64,000 nucleotides of DNA, from the NCBI RefSeq assembly GCF_022809775.1, contig NZ_CP094380.1, forward strand, positions 2,889,501 through 2,953,500, written 5' to 3'. This document shows positions 18,173 through 26,255 of this stretch, piece by piece. The notes under the pieces were generated by a model that did not search any database, had not been told where the DNA came from, and saw only the letters and a program-made list of their open reading frames with translations. The position numbers were made by a program, and so were the translations under genes. How positions within the stretch are numbered: the first letter of the stretch is position 1; every line of letters starts with the position of its first letter. Source of the stretch: Pseudodesulfovibrio tunisiensis. Lineage in GTDB: Bacteria; Desulfobacterota; Desulfovibrionia; Desulfovibrionales; Desulfovibrionaceae.

Positions 18173-18538
18173 CTAGCCCTTGGTGATTTCGATGCGCTTG
18201 GGCTGGATGCGCTCGACCTTGGGCAGGTGGAGTTCCAGCACGCCATCCGAAAGATTGGCCTTGATCCGTTCCCGGTCCACGATGTCGGACAGGGAAACGA
18301 CCCGCCTGTATTCGCAGTTGCCAAACTGCATTTCCGAAAAATGCTCGTTTTCGCCAAGCTGCATGGACGTCACGGCGGACACGGTCAGTTCATCGCCGTT
18401 CAGGTCGATCTCAAGCTGCTGCCTGTCCACGCCGGGCATGTCCATGTAGATGTAGAATCCGTCCTCGCGTTCCAGAATGTCCGTGGCCGGGCGATAGGTG
18501 GGCACGGCCCGTTCTTCCTTTTTCATTACTTCGTTCAT
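18173..18538 (-). CDS. Hsp20/alpha-crystallin small heat-shock protein
   Basis: A 121-residue ATP-independent holdase. The alpha-crystallin domain runs from about residue 18 to 110, with the M-D-M-P-G-V-D opening, R-R-V-V-S-L strand and the conserved D-G-V-L-E-L near the end. It is cotranscribed with the second hsp20 gene upstream, with 15 bp between them and a GGAGG before the ATG. Tandem, divergent Hsp20 pairs often form mixed oligomers. Confidence 0.92.
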   Translation of the reverse strand: MNEVMKKEERAVPTYRPATDILEREDGFYIYMDMPGVDRQQLEIDLNGDELTVSAVTSMQLGENEHFSEMQFGNCEYRRVVSLSDIVDRERIKANLSDGVLELHLPKVERIQPKRIEITKG

Positions 18539-18553
18539 GTCCGTACCTCCTTC

Positions 18554-18967
18554 TTACGCGGCTTCGATGCTGATTGTCCGGGGCTTGACCTGTTCGCTCT
18601 TGGGCAGGACCACGGTGAGCACGCCGTTGGTCATGCTGGCGGAGACCTTTTCGCGATCCACGGCTGCGCCAATGGTCACGACCCTGTGGAAAACTCCGGC
18701 CGGGCGTTCCTGCCGATAGTATCGGCCCTGTTCGGTCTGGCGTTCCCCCTTGATGACCAGGGTCTTGTCCGTGAGCGTCAGCTCTATGTCCTTGATGTCC
18801 ACGCCCGGAATTTCGGCCCGGACGTAGAAGTTGGCGTCGTCGCTGCTCAGGTTGAGCGGAGGGTACGCCAGCCTTCGGCCTTCGGCTTCCGGCGATTTGA
18901 AGAATTCGTCGATCAGCCTGTCGAAGCGGAAGGGAAAGTTGTACAACGTATTGAAATCCATCACCAT
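18554..18967 (-). CDS. Hsp20/alpha-crystallin small heat-shock protein
   Basis: A 137-residue small heat-shock protein with the alpha-crystallin domain at about residues 38-135 (A-E-I-P-G-V-D, F-H-R-V-V, N-G-V-L-T-V). The C-terminal I-S-I-E-A-A tail resembles the I-x-I/V anchoring motif. The ATG at 18967 is set by AAAAAGGAGG just upstream; the longer frame has no such site. It is the first gene of the pair with 18173-18538 and has its own promoter at 18996-19023. Confidence 0.92.
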   Translation of the reverse strand: MVMDFNTLYNFPFRFDRLIDEFFKSPEAEGRRLAYPPLNLSSDDANFYVRAEIPGVDIKDIELTLTDKTLVIKGERQTEQGRYYRQERPAGVFHRVVTIGAAVDREKVSASMTNGVLTVVLPKSEQVKPRTISIEAA

Positions 18968-18995
18968 AGCGACCTCCTTTTTTTGTTCTGCATGA

Positions 18996-19023
18996 AAGAT
19001 AGGCATGCTTTTTCGCTTGTCAA
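18996..19023 (-). promoter_or_regulatory. sigma70-like promoter for the hsp20 pair
   Basis: On the minus strand TTGACA (19023-19018), a 16-bp spacer and TATCTT (19001-18996), about 30 bp upstream of the start codon. No CIRCE-type repeat was seen. Confidence 0.65.
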
Positions 19024-19568
19024 CGCTGTTTTTGCACATTCTGTGGAAAAAAAGCGAACATTTGGAACAAAAGGAACATCGACACGGCGTTTCGCACCGG
19101 AGCGGACAATGCGAAGCCGACCATTTCTCCATACAGCACAAGGCCGGAAAGGCTTCCAGCAAAAATGGCGGTGGGGGAGTTGAAAATAACACGGCCCGAG
19201 GCAAGGGCTTGGGAAAAGGCGTTTTTTCGAGAGGGAAAAGGCAAAGAAAATCGTGCGCATTTCCGGATGACCCGGTGACTCACGGCTTGTTTGGGAACGC
19301 CCGTCAGTCGATGCGCACGCTAACTGTTTTTCTGTGTCGCGACTCGTCTCGCGGATTTATGGGATTTACCGTTTATCGTGGCATACCCTCCGTCAAGGTT
19401 GCTCCCGCAATATCTCATGGGGCCGACCCCCTTGTACCTCCATAGTAAGCATCATTGGTCAGTTGTCCAGATACCTTTGCCTACGGGGACTTTTCCATTT
19501 CGATTTTTTTGTTTGTGCGCCCGTCCGGATGGCCGGTGCCGCTATGGGCCTCATTTCAAAATATCGTT
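19024..19568. other. 545-bp non-coding stretch between the hsp20 promoter and a small gene
   Basis: No convincing gene. An 8-bp inverted repeat, GTGCGCAT/ATGCGCAC, brackets about 19254-19318 and could enclose a structured RNA, but no known RNA family was recognised. Codon-like structure is absent on both strands. Confidence 0.35.
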
Positions 19569-19736
19569 CTATGAAACCCTGGCGCGCTCTTGTTGGCGCA
19601 CGGCGCTCTTTGCAGCGCGGGGCGGCTCGTTCCGCCAGATGTGGAAGCAGTTCTCGTCGATTATTTCCTCCCACCCTCCGTTGCAATTCGCATCGACCCG
19701 GAGTCCCGGGCGGGCCTTGACTCTTGACTGAAACAT
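19569..19736 (-). CDS. possible 55-residue protein of unknown function
   Basis: A short frame beginning at ATG 19736 with GGGAGGG 4 nt upstream. The translation is compositionally protein-like in its first 37 residues (for example V-D-A-N-C-N-G-G-W-E-E-I-I-D), with two cysteines, and becomes basic at the end. It is not recognised. Support comes only from the ribosome binding site and composition, and no promoter is clear. Confidence 0.4.
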   Translation of the reverse strand: MFQSRVKARPGLRVDANCNGGWEEIIDENCFHIWRNEPPRAAKSAVRQQERARVS

Positions 19737-19811
19737 ATGCCCTCCCAAACCATGTGTAAAGTGGTTTTCCGGATTTTTTGAACAGGTTTTCCTCAACCCT
19801 TCGACTTTGCG

Positions 19812-19856
19812 GGAAATAAAAATGCATGCCAGCCCGCCGAAAGGGGACTGGCATGC
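19812..19856 (-). terminator. terminator for the 86-residue gene
   Basis: Reading the minus strand, GCATGCCAG (19856-19848) pairs with CTGGCATGC (19832-19824), followed by ATTTTTATTT. It lies about 140 bp after the stop at 19995. Confidence 0.7.
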
Positions 19857-19994
19857 AACTTGCTGAAATAGTATCGTATACGAAACGAAATGCAAAAGAC
19901 AATCACCCGGTCATACCAAGGGGGATCATCGGGCGAGGCAAGACGGCAACATGCCCGGTTTTCCGGGATTTCCACAACCTTGAAAGGCGTGGGG

Positions 19995-20255
19995 CTACAT
20001 TTCGTCCAGAAACGGATCGCTGATCAGGTCGGCCACCCGATCCGCATTCAGCATATGCGTGGAATCCGGGTCCATGCCCGAGAAGTCCAGGTTCATGGCG
20101 AGCAGCCCTTCGGCCTCGGCGCGGGCAGGAGCGTTCTGCTCCACCACGGTCAGGGCCTCGTGCAGGCTGTCCTTGGCGCGGGCCTTGAGTTCCTGAATGC
20201 GATTCGTGCCCCGTTCCATTCCGGGGTTGATCATGTCAATGGCGATACCGGTCAT
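19995..20255 (-). CDS. conserved-looking small protein of unknown function
   Basis: An 86-residue soluble protein, not recognised. ATG 20255 is chosen because GGAGGTG lies just upstream and the following frame is compact. The sequence is acidic and helical in the middle (L-K-A-R-A-K-D-S-L-H-E-A-L), ending in L-I-S-D-P-F-L-D-E-M. It has no cysteine, signal peptide or membrane helix. A clean terminator follows. A flagellar/secretion-associated or regulatory role would be guesswork. Confidence 0.7.
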   Translation of the reverse strand: MTGIAIDMINPGMERGTNRIQELKARAKDSLHEALTVVEQNAPARAEAEGLLAMNLDFSGMDPDSTHMLNADRVADLISDPFLDEM

Positions 20256-20352
20256 TTTTGCACCTCCTTCACAGGTGCCCGGGACAAAGCAAGACTCGTG
20301 CACAATGAGAAATAGTCAATGAAATCGGTGTATAAAGTTTTTCGGGAGGAAG

Positions 20353-21201
20353 TTATTGCCGGGCCGGAACCGTGGTTGCCAGCCGGGTCAGGAACCGGTC
20401 CAGTCCGGCACGATAGATTTCGCCGCTCTCCATGTAGCCCGAGTTGTGATCGCCATGGATTTGCAGGAATTCGCGCGGGCCTTCATATTTTTCGAACAGG
20501 CGTCTGCCGTGTGCGAACGGCACGATGTCGTCGTCCGGGCTGTGGATGAACAGAGCCGGAATCCTTGTCCGTTCAAGAGCCCTGGCCGACTCGTACCGGA
20601 ACCGGGCCAGCAGTCGGACCGGGAGCCACGGGTACTTGTCCGCGCCCATGTCCGGGATGGAGGTGAACGTGGATTCCATGATCATTCCTGCCGGGTTTAT
20701 TCCCTGATCCGCCAGCCGTGCGACAAGGTCGGCTGCCACGCCTCCGCCCAATGAGCGGCCCAGCAGCACGATGGAGCCTGCGGCGATCCCCCGGGTCTGC
20801 GTCAGCCAGTTCCATGCCGCGTCAACGTCCGCACGGGTTGCGGTTTCGGACGGCTTGCCCGTGCTCTGGCCGTATCCGGAATAGTCGAACGCCAGCACGT
20901 TCACGTTCAGTTCATGCAGGATTTGCAGGGTGGGCACCCGGTGCGAAAGATTGCCGCCGTTGCCGTGGCAGAACAGCACGGTCAGGCGTGCGTCCGGGCA
21001 AGGCGTCCACCATGCGTGGATGCGCGTGCCCTGCGCCGTGGTCAGGAACACGTCTTCATGAGGCAGGCCCGCATCCGCTGGCGTGGTCCGCATGTCCTGG
21101 GTCGGAGAATACACCAGTCTGCGTTGGCTCATGTATACATATGCACCGACAATCAGCCAGCACAGTGCGGCAAGCCCCGTGATCTTGAGCAGCATCGTCA
21201 T
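20353..21201 (-). CDS. membrane-anchored alpha/beta hydrolase (BEM46/S33-like)
   Basis: A 282-residue serine hydrolase with an N-terminal transmembrane anchor (about residues 5-24) and the fold facing the periplasm. The oxyanion motif F-C-H-G-N-G-G is at 77-83. The nucleophile is Ser150 in L-G-R-S-L-G-G-G, the acid is in S-P-D-D-D-I-V (221-227), and a C-terminal His is in I-H-G-D-H-N. The family includes esterases and peptidases of unknown physiological substrate. Apparently monocistronic. Confidence 0.87.
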   Translation of the reverse strand: MTMLLKITGLAALCWLIVGAYVYMSQRRLVYSPTQDMRTTPADAGLPHEDVFLTTAQGTRIHAWWTPCPDARLTVLFCHGNGGNLSHRVPTLQILHELNVNVLAFDYSGYGQSTGKPSETATRADVDAAWNWLTQTRGIAAGSIVLLGRSLGGGVAADLVARLADQGINPAGMIMESTFTSIPDMGADKYPWLPVRLLARFRYESARALERTRIPALFIHSPDDDIVPFAHGRRLFEKYEGPREFLQIHGDHNSGYMESGEIYRAGLDRFLTRLATTVPARQ

Positions 21202-21301
21202 GGCCCGGTCATATCAGTCCGGGCCGGAATGGAAAACCCGCAATGCACGTCCCGGCGCGCCGGTTCTTCCCTTTCTCTCGTGCTTGGGCTAGGTTTCCGC
21301 C

Positions 21302-21901
21302 ATGCAGATGGCAGGCATCATTCTCGCGGGCGGGTTGGGCTCGCGCATGGGCAACGTGCGCAAGGCGTTTCTGGAAATTCGCGGCAGGCGCATTCTCGAC
21401 AGGCTACTCGATGTGTATCGGCCCCTGTTCCCGGAGATCGTGATCTCCGCGCGCGAGGCCGAACCCTTTGCGGACTATGGGCTACCCGTGGCGCTGGACG
21501 CGTTCGCGGCGCGCAGTTCCCTGACAGGCATTCATGCCGGGCTGGCACGCATGACCGCCACGCACGGCTTTTTTGCGGCGTGCGACGCCCCGTTTCTGCA
21601 ACCCGGGCTTGTCTCCCGGCTGCTGGAACAGGTGCGGCCCGAAGACGACGTGGTCGTGCCGCTCAAGACCGACGGCTACCGCGAGCCGCTCTGTGCTGTC
21701 TATTCCCGCCGCTGTCTGCCGTTCATTCAGGATCAGCTCGAACGCGGTGACTACAAGATCATCAATTTCTTCCCGCACGTGTCGGTGCGCGAAGTGCCCG
21801 TGCAGCTTCTGCAATCCGGCGATCCGGAATTCGTTTCGTTCATCAACGTGAACACCCCGGAGGAACTGGAACAGGCAAGAAGCAGGGCGGAAGATTTGTA
21901 G
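21302..21901 (+). CDS. mobA: molybdenum cofactor guanylyltransferase
   Basis: Transfers GMP from GTP to Mo-molybdopterin to make the bis-MGD cofactor used by formate dehydrogenases and related enzymes of sulfate reducers. The 199-residue protein has the nucleotide-binding signature I-L-A-G-G-L-G-S-R-M-G followed by Lys21, and the metal-binding A-C-D-A-P-F motif. Length is normal. It ends in a repeat-rich convergent region. Confidence 0.9.
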   Translation: MQMAGIILAGGLGSRMGNVRKAFLEIRGRRILDRLLDVYRPLFPEIVISAREAEPFADYGLPVALDAFAARSSLTGIHAGLARMTATHGFFAACDAPFLQPGLVSRLLEQVRPEDDVVVPLKTDGYREPLCAVYSRRCLPFIQDQLERGDYKIINFFPHVSVREVPVQLLQSGDPEFVSFINVNTPEELEQARSRAEDL

Positions 21902-21960
21902 AGGCCTTCGGCGCCCCTCCCGGGGGGCCGGGCTCTGCCCGGACCCGCCAGGGAGCATGG
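21902..21960 (+). repeat. lineage repeat (GAGGCCTTCGGCG core) after mobA
   Basis: GAGGCCTTCGGCG directly follows the mobA stop, then a GGGCTCTGCCCGGACCCG segment. It resembles, in the other orientation, the right half of the element at 10358-10688. Probably the same intergenic repeat family. Confidence 0.5.
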
Positions 21961-21979
21961 CCCCTTGAATCCCCATTTT

Positions 21980-22052
21980 GTCTTGAGAATTCGAAGAGGC
22001 CGGATGCATGTCCCGACAGGGCATGTATCCGGCCTCTTCGAATTCTCAAGAC
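21980..22052. repeat. long near-perfect hairpin between mobA and the HD-GYP gene
   Basis: The left arm starts at 21980 with GTCTTGAGAATTCGAAGAGG and continues GCCGGAT. The same 26 bp occur inverted, ending at 22052, and the arms extend to about 34 bp with only small mismatches around a 4-bp loop. There is no T-run, so it is not a standard terminator. It may be a convergent transcription roadblock or a small inserted palindrome. Confidence 0.8.
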
Positions 22053-22096
22053 GGGGGCCTGAAAGGAAAGGCAGGATTCCTTTTGCTCGGTTCGGA

Positions 22097-23347
22097 TCAG
22101 AGCTGTGCGTCGAAGTGGTGGAAACGGCGCAGGGCTTCCTGCTGGGTTTGGCTGCGGGTCTGATCGATGATGTCGTAATTCAGCTTGAGCAGCCCCACGA
22201 TTCTTGCGTCGAGCTGATTGTCGCGCGCCATGGCGCAGAGCACGCCAAGAGCCGCGTCCCGATCCATGCCCGGGCGGTAGGGGCGGTCCTCGGTGATGGC
22301 GGTGAATACGTCGGCCACGGCCATGATCCGGCTGCCGAGGGAAAGCTGGTCCCCGGACAGGCCGAGCGGGTAGCCCCGGCCGTCCAGCCGTTCGTGATGC
22401 TGTCCGGCCCATGCCGCCACATCATCGAATCCGGGTATCTCGGACAGCACGTCCATGCTGACCGAGACATGGCGTTTCACGGTCTCGTATTCGTCGGGTT
22501 CCAGTGCGCCGGGCTTGTCCAGCAGGCGCAGGGGCACGGTCAGCTTGCCGATGTCGTGCAGGTTGCCCGCCAGCCGGATGCGATCCTGTTCCCGGGCGGA
22601 CATGCCCGCGAGTCTGGCGAGGCAGCCGGCGCATTCGGCCACGCCGCGCGAGTGCGTGGCGGTGTGGCGGCTTCGGAAATCGATGACATGGGAGAAGATC
22701 GAGGAAAATTCCAGAAGCTGGCTGTCCGGGATTTCGCGGTCCGACACCGTGGCGCGAATCATGTCCAGAGTCTCGGACGGCGGTCGGTTGAACGGTGCCC
22801 AGAAATCCGGGGAGGCGGACATGTCCAGAAATGCCTCCACGGCCGGAAGCGCGAACAGGTCCCTGCGATGGCCGGAAATGATGGCGCGGATGCGGTCGCT
22901 TTGCGAATTCCCGGACTCGTCGCGCTGGTAGAGCACATCCACCCGGTCGGCCAGACTGAGCAGGTTGCCCAGAAAGGGCGGGCCGTCGCACTGGTCCGGA
23001 AACGCCTTGGCAAGTCTGGGCCAGGGCGTGTGATGGTACAGCACGATTTCCGCAGGCCGGGCCAGAATCGGATGCCCGGACAGCAGCATGTGCCCGATCC
23101 GGGCGTGATCCGTGAGATTGATGTCGAAGTACAGGGCGGCCAGATCCGTGTCCAGAGTGAAGGCCCCCACGTCGTGGAGCAGGCCCGCGACCATGAGGTC
23201 GGTCACGTCCTCCCTGCCCAGTTGCATGGCGTTGCCCATGGCCGCGGCAAGGGCGCCCACGCGCCGGTGATGCCCGGAAACCGTGGTGCTGAGCAGGTCG
23301 AGTGCGCCGGAAACCGCGTCGCTGATGTCAAGAAGGCTTGTCCGCAT
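22097..23347 (-). CDS. tandem HD-domain protein with C-terminal HD-GYP domain
   Basis: A 416-residue cytoplasmic protein. The N-terminal half contains an HD motif in G-L-L-H-D-V-G-A and a later H-H-T-P-W. The C-terminal half is a complete HD-GYP domain with N-L-H-D-I-G-K and H-H-E-R-L-D-G-R-G-Y-P. HD-GYP proteins hydrolyse c-di-GMP or related cyclic dinucleotides; here the GYP motif is intact, so activity is likely. No sensory or receiver domain is visible. Its role is probably to lower c-di-GMP in a motile cell. Confidence 0.87.
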   Translation of the reverse strand: MRTSLLDISDAVSGALDLLSTTVSGHHRRVGALAAAMGNAMQLGREDVTDLMVAGLLHDVGAFTLDTDLAALYFDINLTDHARIGHMLLSGHPILARPAEIVLYHHTPWPRLAKAFPDQCDGPPFLGNLLSLADRVDVLYQRDESGNSQSDRIRAIISGHRRDLFALPAVEAFLDMSASPDFWAPFNRPPSETLDMIRATVSDREIPDSQLLEFSSIFSHVIDFRSRHTATHSRGVAECAGCLARLAGMSAREQDRIRLAGNLHDIGKLTVPLRLLDKPGALEPDEYETVKRHVSVSMDVLSEIPGFDDVAAWAGQHHERLDGRGYPLGLSGDQLSLGSRIMAVADVFTAITEDRPYRPGMDRDAALGVLCAMARDNQLDARIVGLLKLNYDIIDQTRSQTQQEALRRFHHFDAQL

Positions 23348-23412
23348 GATTCTCCCCCCGGCGGTCGCTGTACAGACCGTCCGTGTTTTTGAAAATCATG
23401 TCCCGCATATCG

Positions 23413-23423
23413 TGTCAAGCGTC
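23413..23423 (+). promoter_or_regulatory. TGTCAAGCGTC element upstream of the tail tubular A gene
   Basis: The same 11-mer, or one with two mismatches, occurs in matching orientation upstream of both minus-strand phage-like blocks (31189-31199 and 48603-48613). Here it is 110 bp from the ATG, and the rest of the leader is not clearly similar. Could be chance. Confidence 0.3.
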
Positions 23424-23532
23424 CGTTTGAAGCCGGAAACGCCCGCTTGATGGGTGATTCGAGCCGGGAGGGAATGGGCGTGATACGCTGACCGTACCGG
23501 AACCGCAAAACCGTGAACGAAAGAGGTGGGGT

Positions 23533-24120
23533 ATGGCGACAAGCGTGATTCAGATTTGCAACAACGCTTTGCTTGATTTGGGCGAGGATTCCATCATGTC
23601 TCTGGAGGACGGGTCCAAGGCGGCCCGGTTGTGCAATCATCGCTGGCCCGGAGTGCGCGACGCCGTGCTTCGTGCCCATCCGTGGAATTGTGCCATGGGG
23701 CAGGCCGAACTGGCGGCCTCGGCCGCTGCGCCGCTCTGGAAATGGGAGTTCCGCTACAATCTGCCCTCGGATTTTCTGCGCATCGTGCGCATGGTGGATC
23801 GGGACGGCGAGGCCGTGCGCCAGTGGGAGATTCAGGGTGGGGTGATTCTGTGCAACGAGGACGCGCCCCTGTTCATTGCCCATGTGCGAAGGGAGACCGA
23901 TCCGAGGAAATATGATGCGCTGCTGGATGAAACCCTGTCCGCGCGGTTGGCCGCAGCACTGGCCTACCCCCTGTCCGGGTCCACGTCCCTTGCGCAGGCG
24001 TGCTGGACCTCGTATCAGGAACGGCTGGCCGAGGCCCGGGGCGTGGATGCGCGCGAGGGCGTGCCCGAATCCCTGACCCCGACATCCTGGCTTTCGGCCC
24101 GGCTCGGGCGGCTGCAATGA
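23533..24120 (+). CDS. phage tail tubular protein A-like (T7 gp11/P22 gp4-type)
   Basis: A 195-residue protein resembling the tail tubular/head-completion adaptor of short-tailed phages. It opens with I-C-N-N-A-L-L-D-L-G-E, then S-L-E-D-G-S-K-A-A-R-L-C, and continues with R-D-A-V-L-R-A-H-P-W-N-C-A, a pattern shared by this family. It would form part of the tail ring joining portal and nozzle. It stands alone between an HD-GYP gene and rlmN, on the opposite strand from the other phage-like blocks. GAGGTGGGG precedes the ATG, and the frame is intact with host-like GC. Confidence 0.8.
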   Translation: MATSVIQICNNALLDLGEDSIMSLEDGSKAARLCNHRWPGVRDAVLRAHPWNCAMGQAELAASAAAPLWKWEFRYNLPSDFLRIVRMVDRDGEAVRQWEIQGGVILCNEDAPLFIAHVRRETDPRKYDALLDETLSARLAAALAYPLSGSTSLAQACWTSYQERLAEARGVDAREGVPESLTPTSWLSARLGRLQ

Positions 24121-24225
24121 CCTTTCGGCCGGGCTGGCCAAAGCGTGTTTTCCTGCACGGTGCATGCCCCGGGGCATGCGGTTCTGGTTGACTTGCCCGG
24201 CCGATGCCTTACAGTCGCAATCGCG

Positions 24226-25257
24226 ATGATCAATTTGCTTGAATTTCCCTACAACGACCTTGAGGCCTTTGTTCTCGAAGACCTGAAGGAGTCCCGGTTC
24301 CGTGCCGAGCAGATATGGCAGTGGCTCTGGCAGAAGCGCGTCCGCAGCGTGGAAGCCATGACCAACCTGTCGAAACCTCTGCGCGAGCGGCTTGCGGCCA
24401 TTGCCGAAGTGCGCTGGCCCTCCATTGTGGATGCACAGACCTCGAAGGACGGCACGGTCAAGCTGCTGCTCGGCCTTGCCGACAACCGGCTGGTGGAGAC
24501 CGTGCTCATCCCCATGCAGGACCGCTATTCCCAGTGCCTGTCCACGCAGGTGGGGTGCGCCATGGCCTGCACCTTCTGCAACACGGGCCAGCTCGGGTTC
24601 GAGCGCAACATGACCTTCGGCGAAATGCTGGGGCAGGTGCTCGTGGGCCGTCAGTATCTGGAGGACCACGGCCTGAATCCGCTCAAGAACCTCGTGTTCA
24701 TGGGCATGGGCGAGCCGTTGCTGAATCTGGACAATCTGCTCAAGGTGCTGCATGCGCTGCCCGACACCCGGGGGCTGAACATTTCGTGGCGGCGGTCCAT
24801 GGTTTCCACCGTGGGCTTTCCGGACAAGCTGAAGATTCTGGGGGATTCGGAACTGGCTCTGCCTGCCATTTCCCTGCATGCGCCCAATCAGGAGCTGCGC
24901 GCCCGGATCATGCCCAAGGCCGCAAAGGTGCATCTGGACGACCTCATGGCCGCGCTTCGCGCCTATCCCATGCGGCCCCGGGAACGCATCACCTTCGAAT
25001 ATCTGCTGCTCAAGGGCGTGAACGACTCTCTGGAGCATGCGGACCAGTTGGCCCGGCTCGTGGATCGCAAGCGCGGCAAGATCAACCTGATCGCATACAA
25101 CGCCACCGAGGGCATGCCCTACGAAGCCCCGGACCGCGCTCAGGTCGAGGCCTTTGAAAAACGTCTCTGGTCCCACAATCTCACGGCCTTCATCCGTCGC
25201 TCCATGGGCTCGGACATCAAGGCCGCCTGCGGCCAGCTCAAGGCTGCGGCAAAATAG
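24226..25257 (+). CDS. rlmN: dual-specificity 23S rRNA/tRNA adenine-C2 methyltransferase
   Basis: A radical SAM enzyme that methylates C2 of A2503 in 23S rRNA and A37 in some tRNAs. The 343-residue protein has the cluster motif C-x3-C-x2-C (Cys111, Cys115, Cys118 in C-A-M-A-C-T-F-C), the G-M-G-E-P motif and a conserved C-terminal S-D-I-x-A-A-C-G-Q-L with the mechanistic Cys. The start ATG 24226 matches the usual family N-terminus; a longer frame to 24145 has no family similarity. A strong terminator follows. Confidence 0.95.
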   Translation: MINLLEFPYNDLEAFVLEDLKESRFRAEQIWQWLWQKRVRSVEAMTNLSKPLRERLAAIAEVRWPSIVDAQTSKDGTVKLLLGLADNRLVETVLIPMQDRYSQCLSTQVGCAMACTFCNTGQLGFERNMTFGEMLGQVLVGRQYLEDHGLNPLKNLVFMGMGEPLLNLDNLLKVLHALPDTRGLNISWRRSMVSTVGFPDKLKILGDSELALPAISLHAPNQELRARIMPKAAKVHLDDLMAALRAYPMRPRERITFEYLLLKGVNDSLEHADQLARLVDRKRGKINLIAYNATEGMPYEAPDRAQVEAFEKRLWSHNLTAFIRRSMGSDIKAACGQLKAAAK

Positions 25258-25284
25258 TTTCTGTTGCTGTCTGGCTGCCAGAAG

Positions 25285-25328
25285 ATCAGCTCCCGCGCAC
25301 GGAACATGCGTGGGAGCTGATTTTTTTT
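25285..25328 (+). terminator. rlmN terminator
   Basis: ATCAGCTCCCGCGCA (25285-25299) and TGCGTGGGAGCTGAT (25307-25321) form a long stem with one mismatch or wobble, followed by a run of T. Confidence 0.85.
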
Positions 25329-25368
25329 CGGAGGTTCAGGAGGCCATGGCCCCGGATCGGTCCGGTCG

Positions 25369-25773
25369 TCAGGCTGGAATGCCCAATTCCCTGGCGCGTT
25401 CCAGTGCTGTCCGGACCAGAAATGCGGAGCGGGTGGATTTCGCGGTCTTTGCTGCTGCGTCGATGCTTGCCCATTCGCTGGTGCGGGCCGAGATGGTCTT
25501 GCGTTCCAATTTGTCGCGGAAGGCTCCGGAAACCGTGCCCATGACGATGATGCCGCCCTTGGCATAGGGATGCGTTTGCATCACTTGGTCGATGTCGGAG
25601 GGAGGCGGCAGTTCTTCGCCTTCATCAAGGTATACCTCGACGGCTTCCTGCACGTCGTCGAGGATTTCCCCGATGGTGTCCGCCTGTATCGTCAGACCGG
25701 GAAAATCAGGCAGGAACGCGCTGTAATTTGTCTGGGAATCGCCATGAATGACAACAGGATAGTTCTTCCACAT
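25369..25773 (-). CDS. HicB-family antitoxin-like protein (no HicA nearby)
   Basis: A 134-residue protein. Residues 1-60 match the partial-RNase-H-like HicB fold (Y-S-A-F-L-P-D-F-P-G-L and A-V-E-V-Y-L-D-E-G). The C-terminal 50 residues look like a ribbon-helix-helix/HTH DNA-binding tail (S-T-R-S-A-F-L-V-R-T-A-L). In HicAB modules HicB neutralises and autoregulates the mRNA-cleaving HicA toxin. No HicA gene is present on either side, so this is an orphan that may act as a DNA-binding regulator. It lies beside the phage-like block at 25.9-31.1 kb. Confidence 0.85.
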   Translation of the reverse strand: MWKNYPVVIHGDSQTNYSAFLPDFPGLTIQADTIGEILDDVQEAVEVYLDEGEELPPPSDIDQVMQTHPYAKGGIIVMGTVSGAFRDKLERKTISARTSEWASIDAAAKTAKSTRSAFLVRTALERARELGIPA

Positions 25774-25861
25774 GCGGTGTTCCTCTTGTCTGTGGATTGA
25801 ATGAAGTGAAATCGTGCCATTCCATATACGCCTTTCTGTCTCCAGTGTTAAGCCGGGACAG

Positions 25862-25886
25862 AAAAAAAGGCCCCGTTGTCGGGGCC
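25862..25886 (-). terminator. terminator of the phage-like block
   Basis: On the minus strand GGCCCCG (25886-25880), loop ACAA, CGGGGCC (25875-25869) and seven T. It closes the transcript of the genes from 31099 to 25901. Confidence 0.85.
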
Positions 25887-25900
25887 TTGCATGGGATGAG

Positions 25901-26245
25901 CTAGCTTGCCGCCCGCTCTTCCTCTGCCTTCACCCGCGCCTCCACCTCGGCCCAGTCCGTCGGGCAGCGCAGCAGCTCGCAGTGCGCAGGCACGTCCCGG
26001 GCCGGGATGCTCTCGATGTCGTCCGGGGATTCGGAGTGGCGTATGGTCCGTTCCGGTTCGCGGTACGCCGGAACCGGAAGCACGACCGAGGGGAACGCGC
26101 TGGGCGAAAGCCCGGGATGTTCGGCCATGTATGTCGCCACCTTGGTCGGCTCGGTGTACCATTCGATGATTTCGTGCCCGGCTTCGGGCATGGTCAGCAG
26201 AAACTCCCGGGAAGCCCGGTCCTGCCGGTTGTGCAGAATGATCAT
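25901..26245 (-). CDS. unknown 114-residue protein, last gene of the phage-like block
   Basis: Not recognised. The ATG at 26245 is set by GAGGAGGAG upstream. The sequence has a central proline-rich, strand-rich part (P-S-V-V-L-P-V-P-A-Y) and an acidic C-terminus ending E-E-E-R-A-A-S. It has no membrane helix. It sits 10 bp after the glycine-rich tail gene, where short-tailed phages often encode a fibre-assembly or host-range accessory protein, but this is inference. Confidence 0.65.
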   Translation of the reverse strand: MIILHNRQDRASREFLLTMPEAGHEIIEWYTEPTKVATYMAEHPGLSPSAFPSVVLPVPAYREPERTIRHSESPDDIESIPARDVPAHCELLRCPTDWAEVEARVKAEEERAAS

Positions 26246-26255
26246 GATCTCCTCC

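Noticed and set aside
18967..19100. CIRCE or other HrcA site before the hsp20 pair
   Set aside because: No TTAGCACTC-like inverted repeat is present; only a sigma70-type promoter is visible.
19254..19318. Stem-like inverted repeat GTGCGCAT/ATGCGCAC considered as a structured RNA or riboswitch
   Set aside because: No known RNA family core was recognised, and the interior does not form a convincing conserved fold by eye. Kept only as a note in the gap entry.
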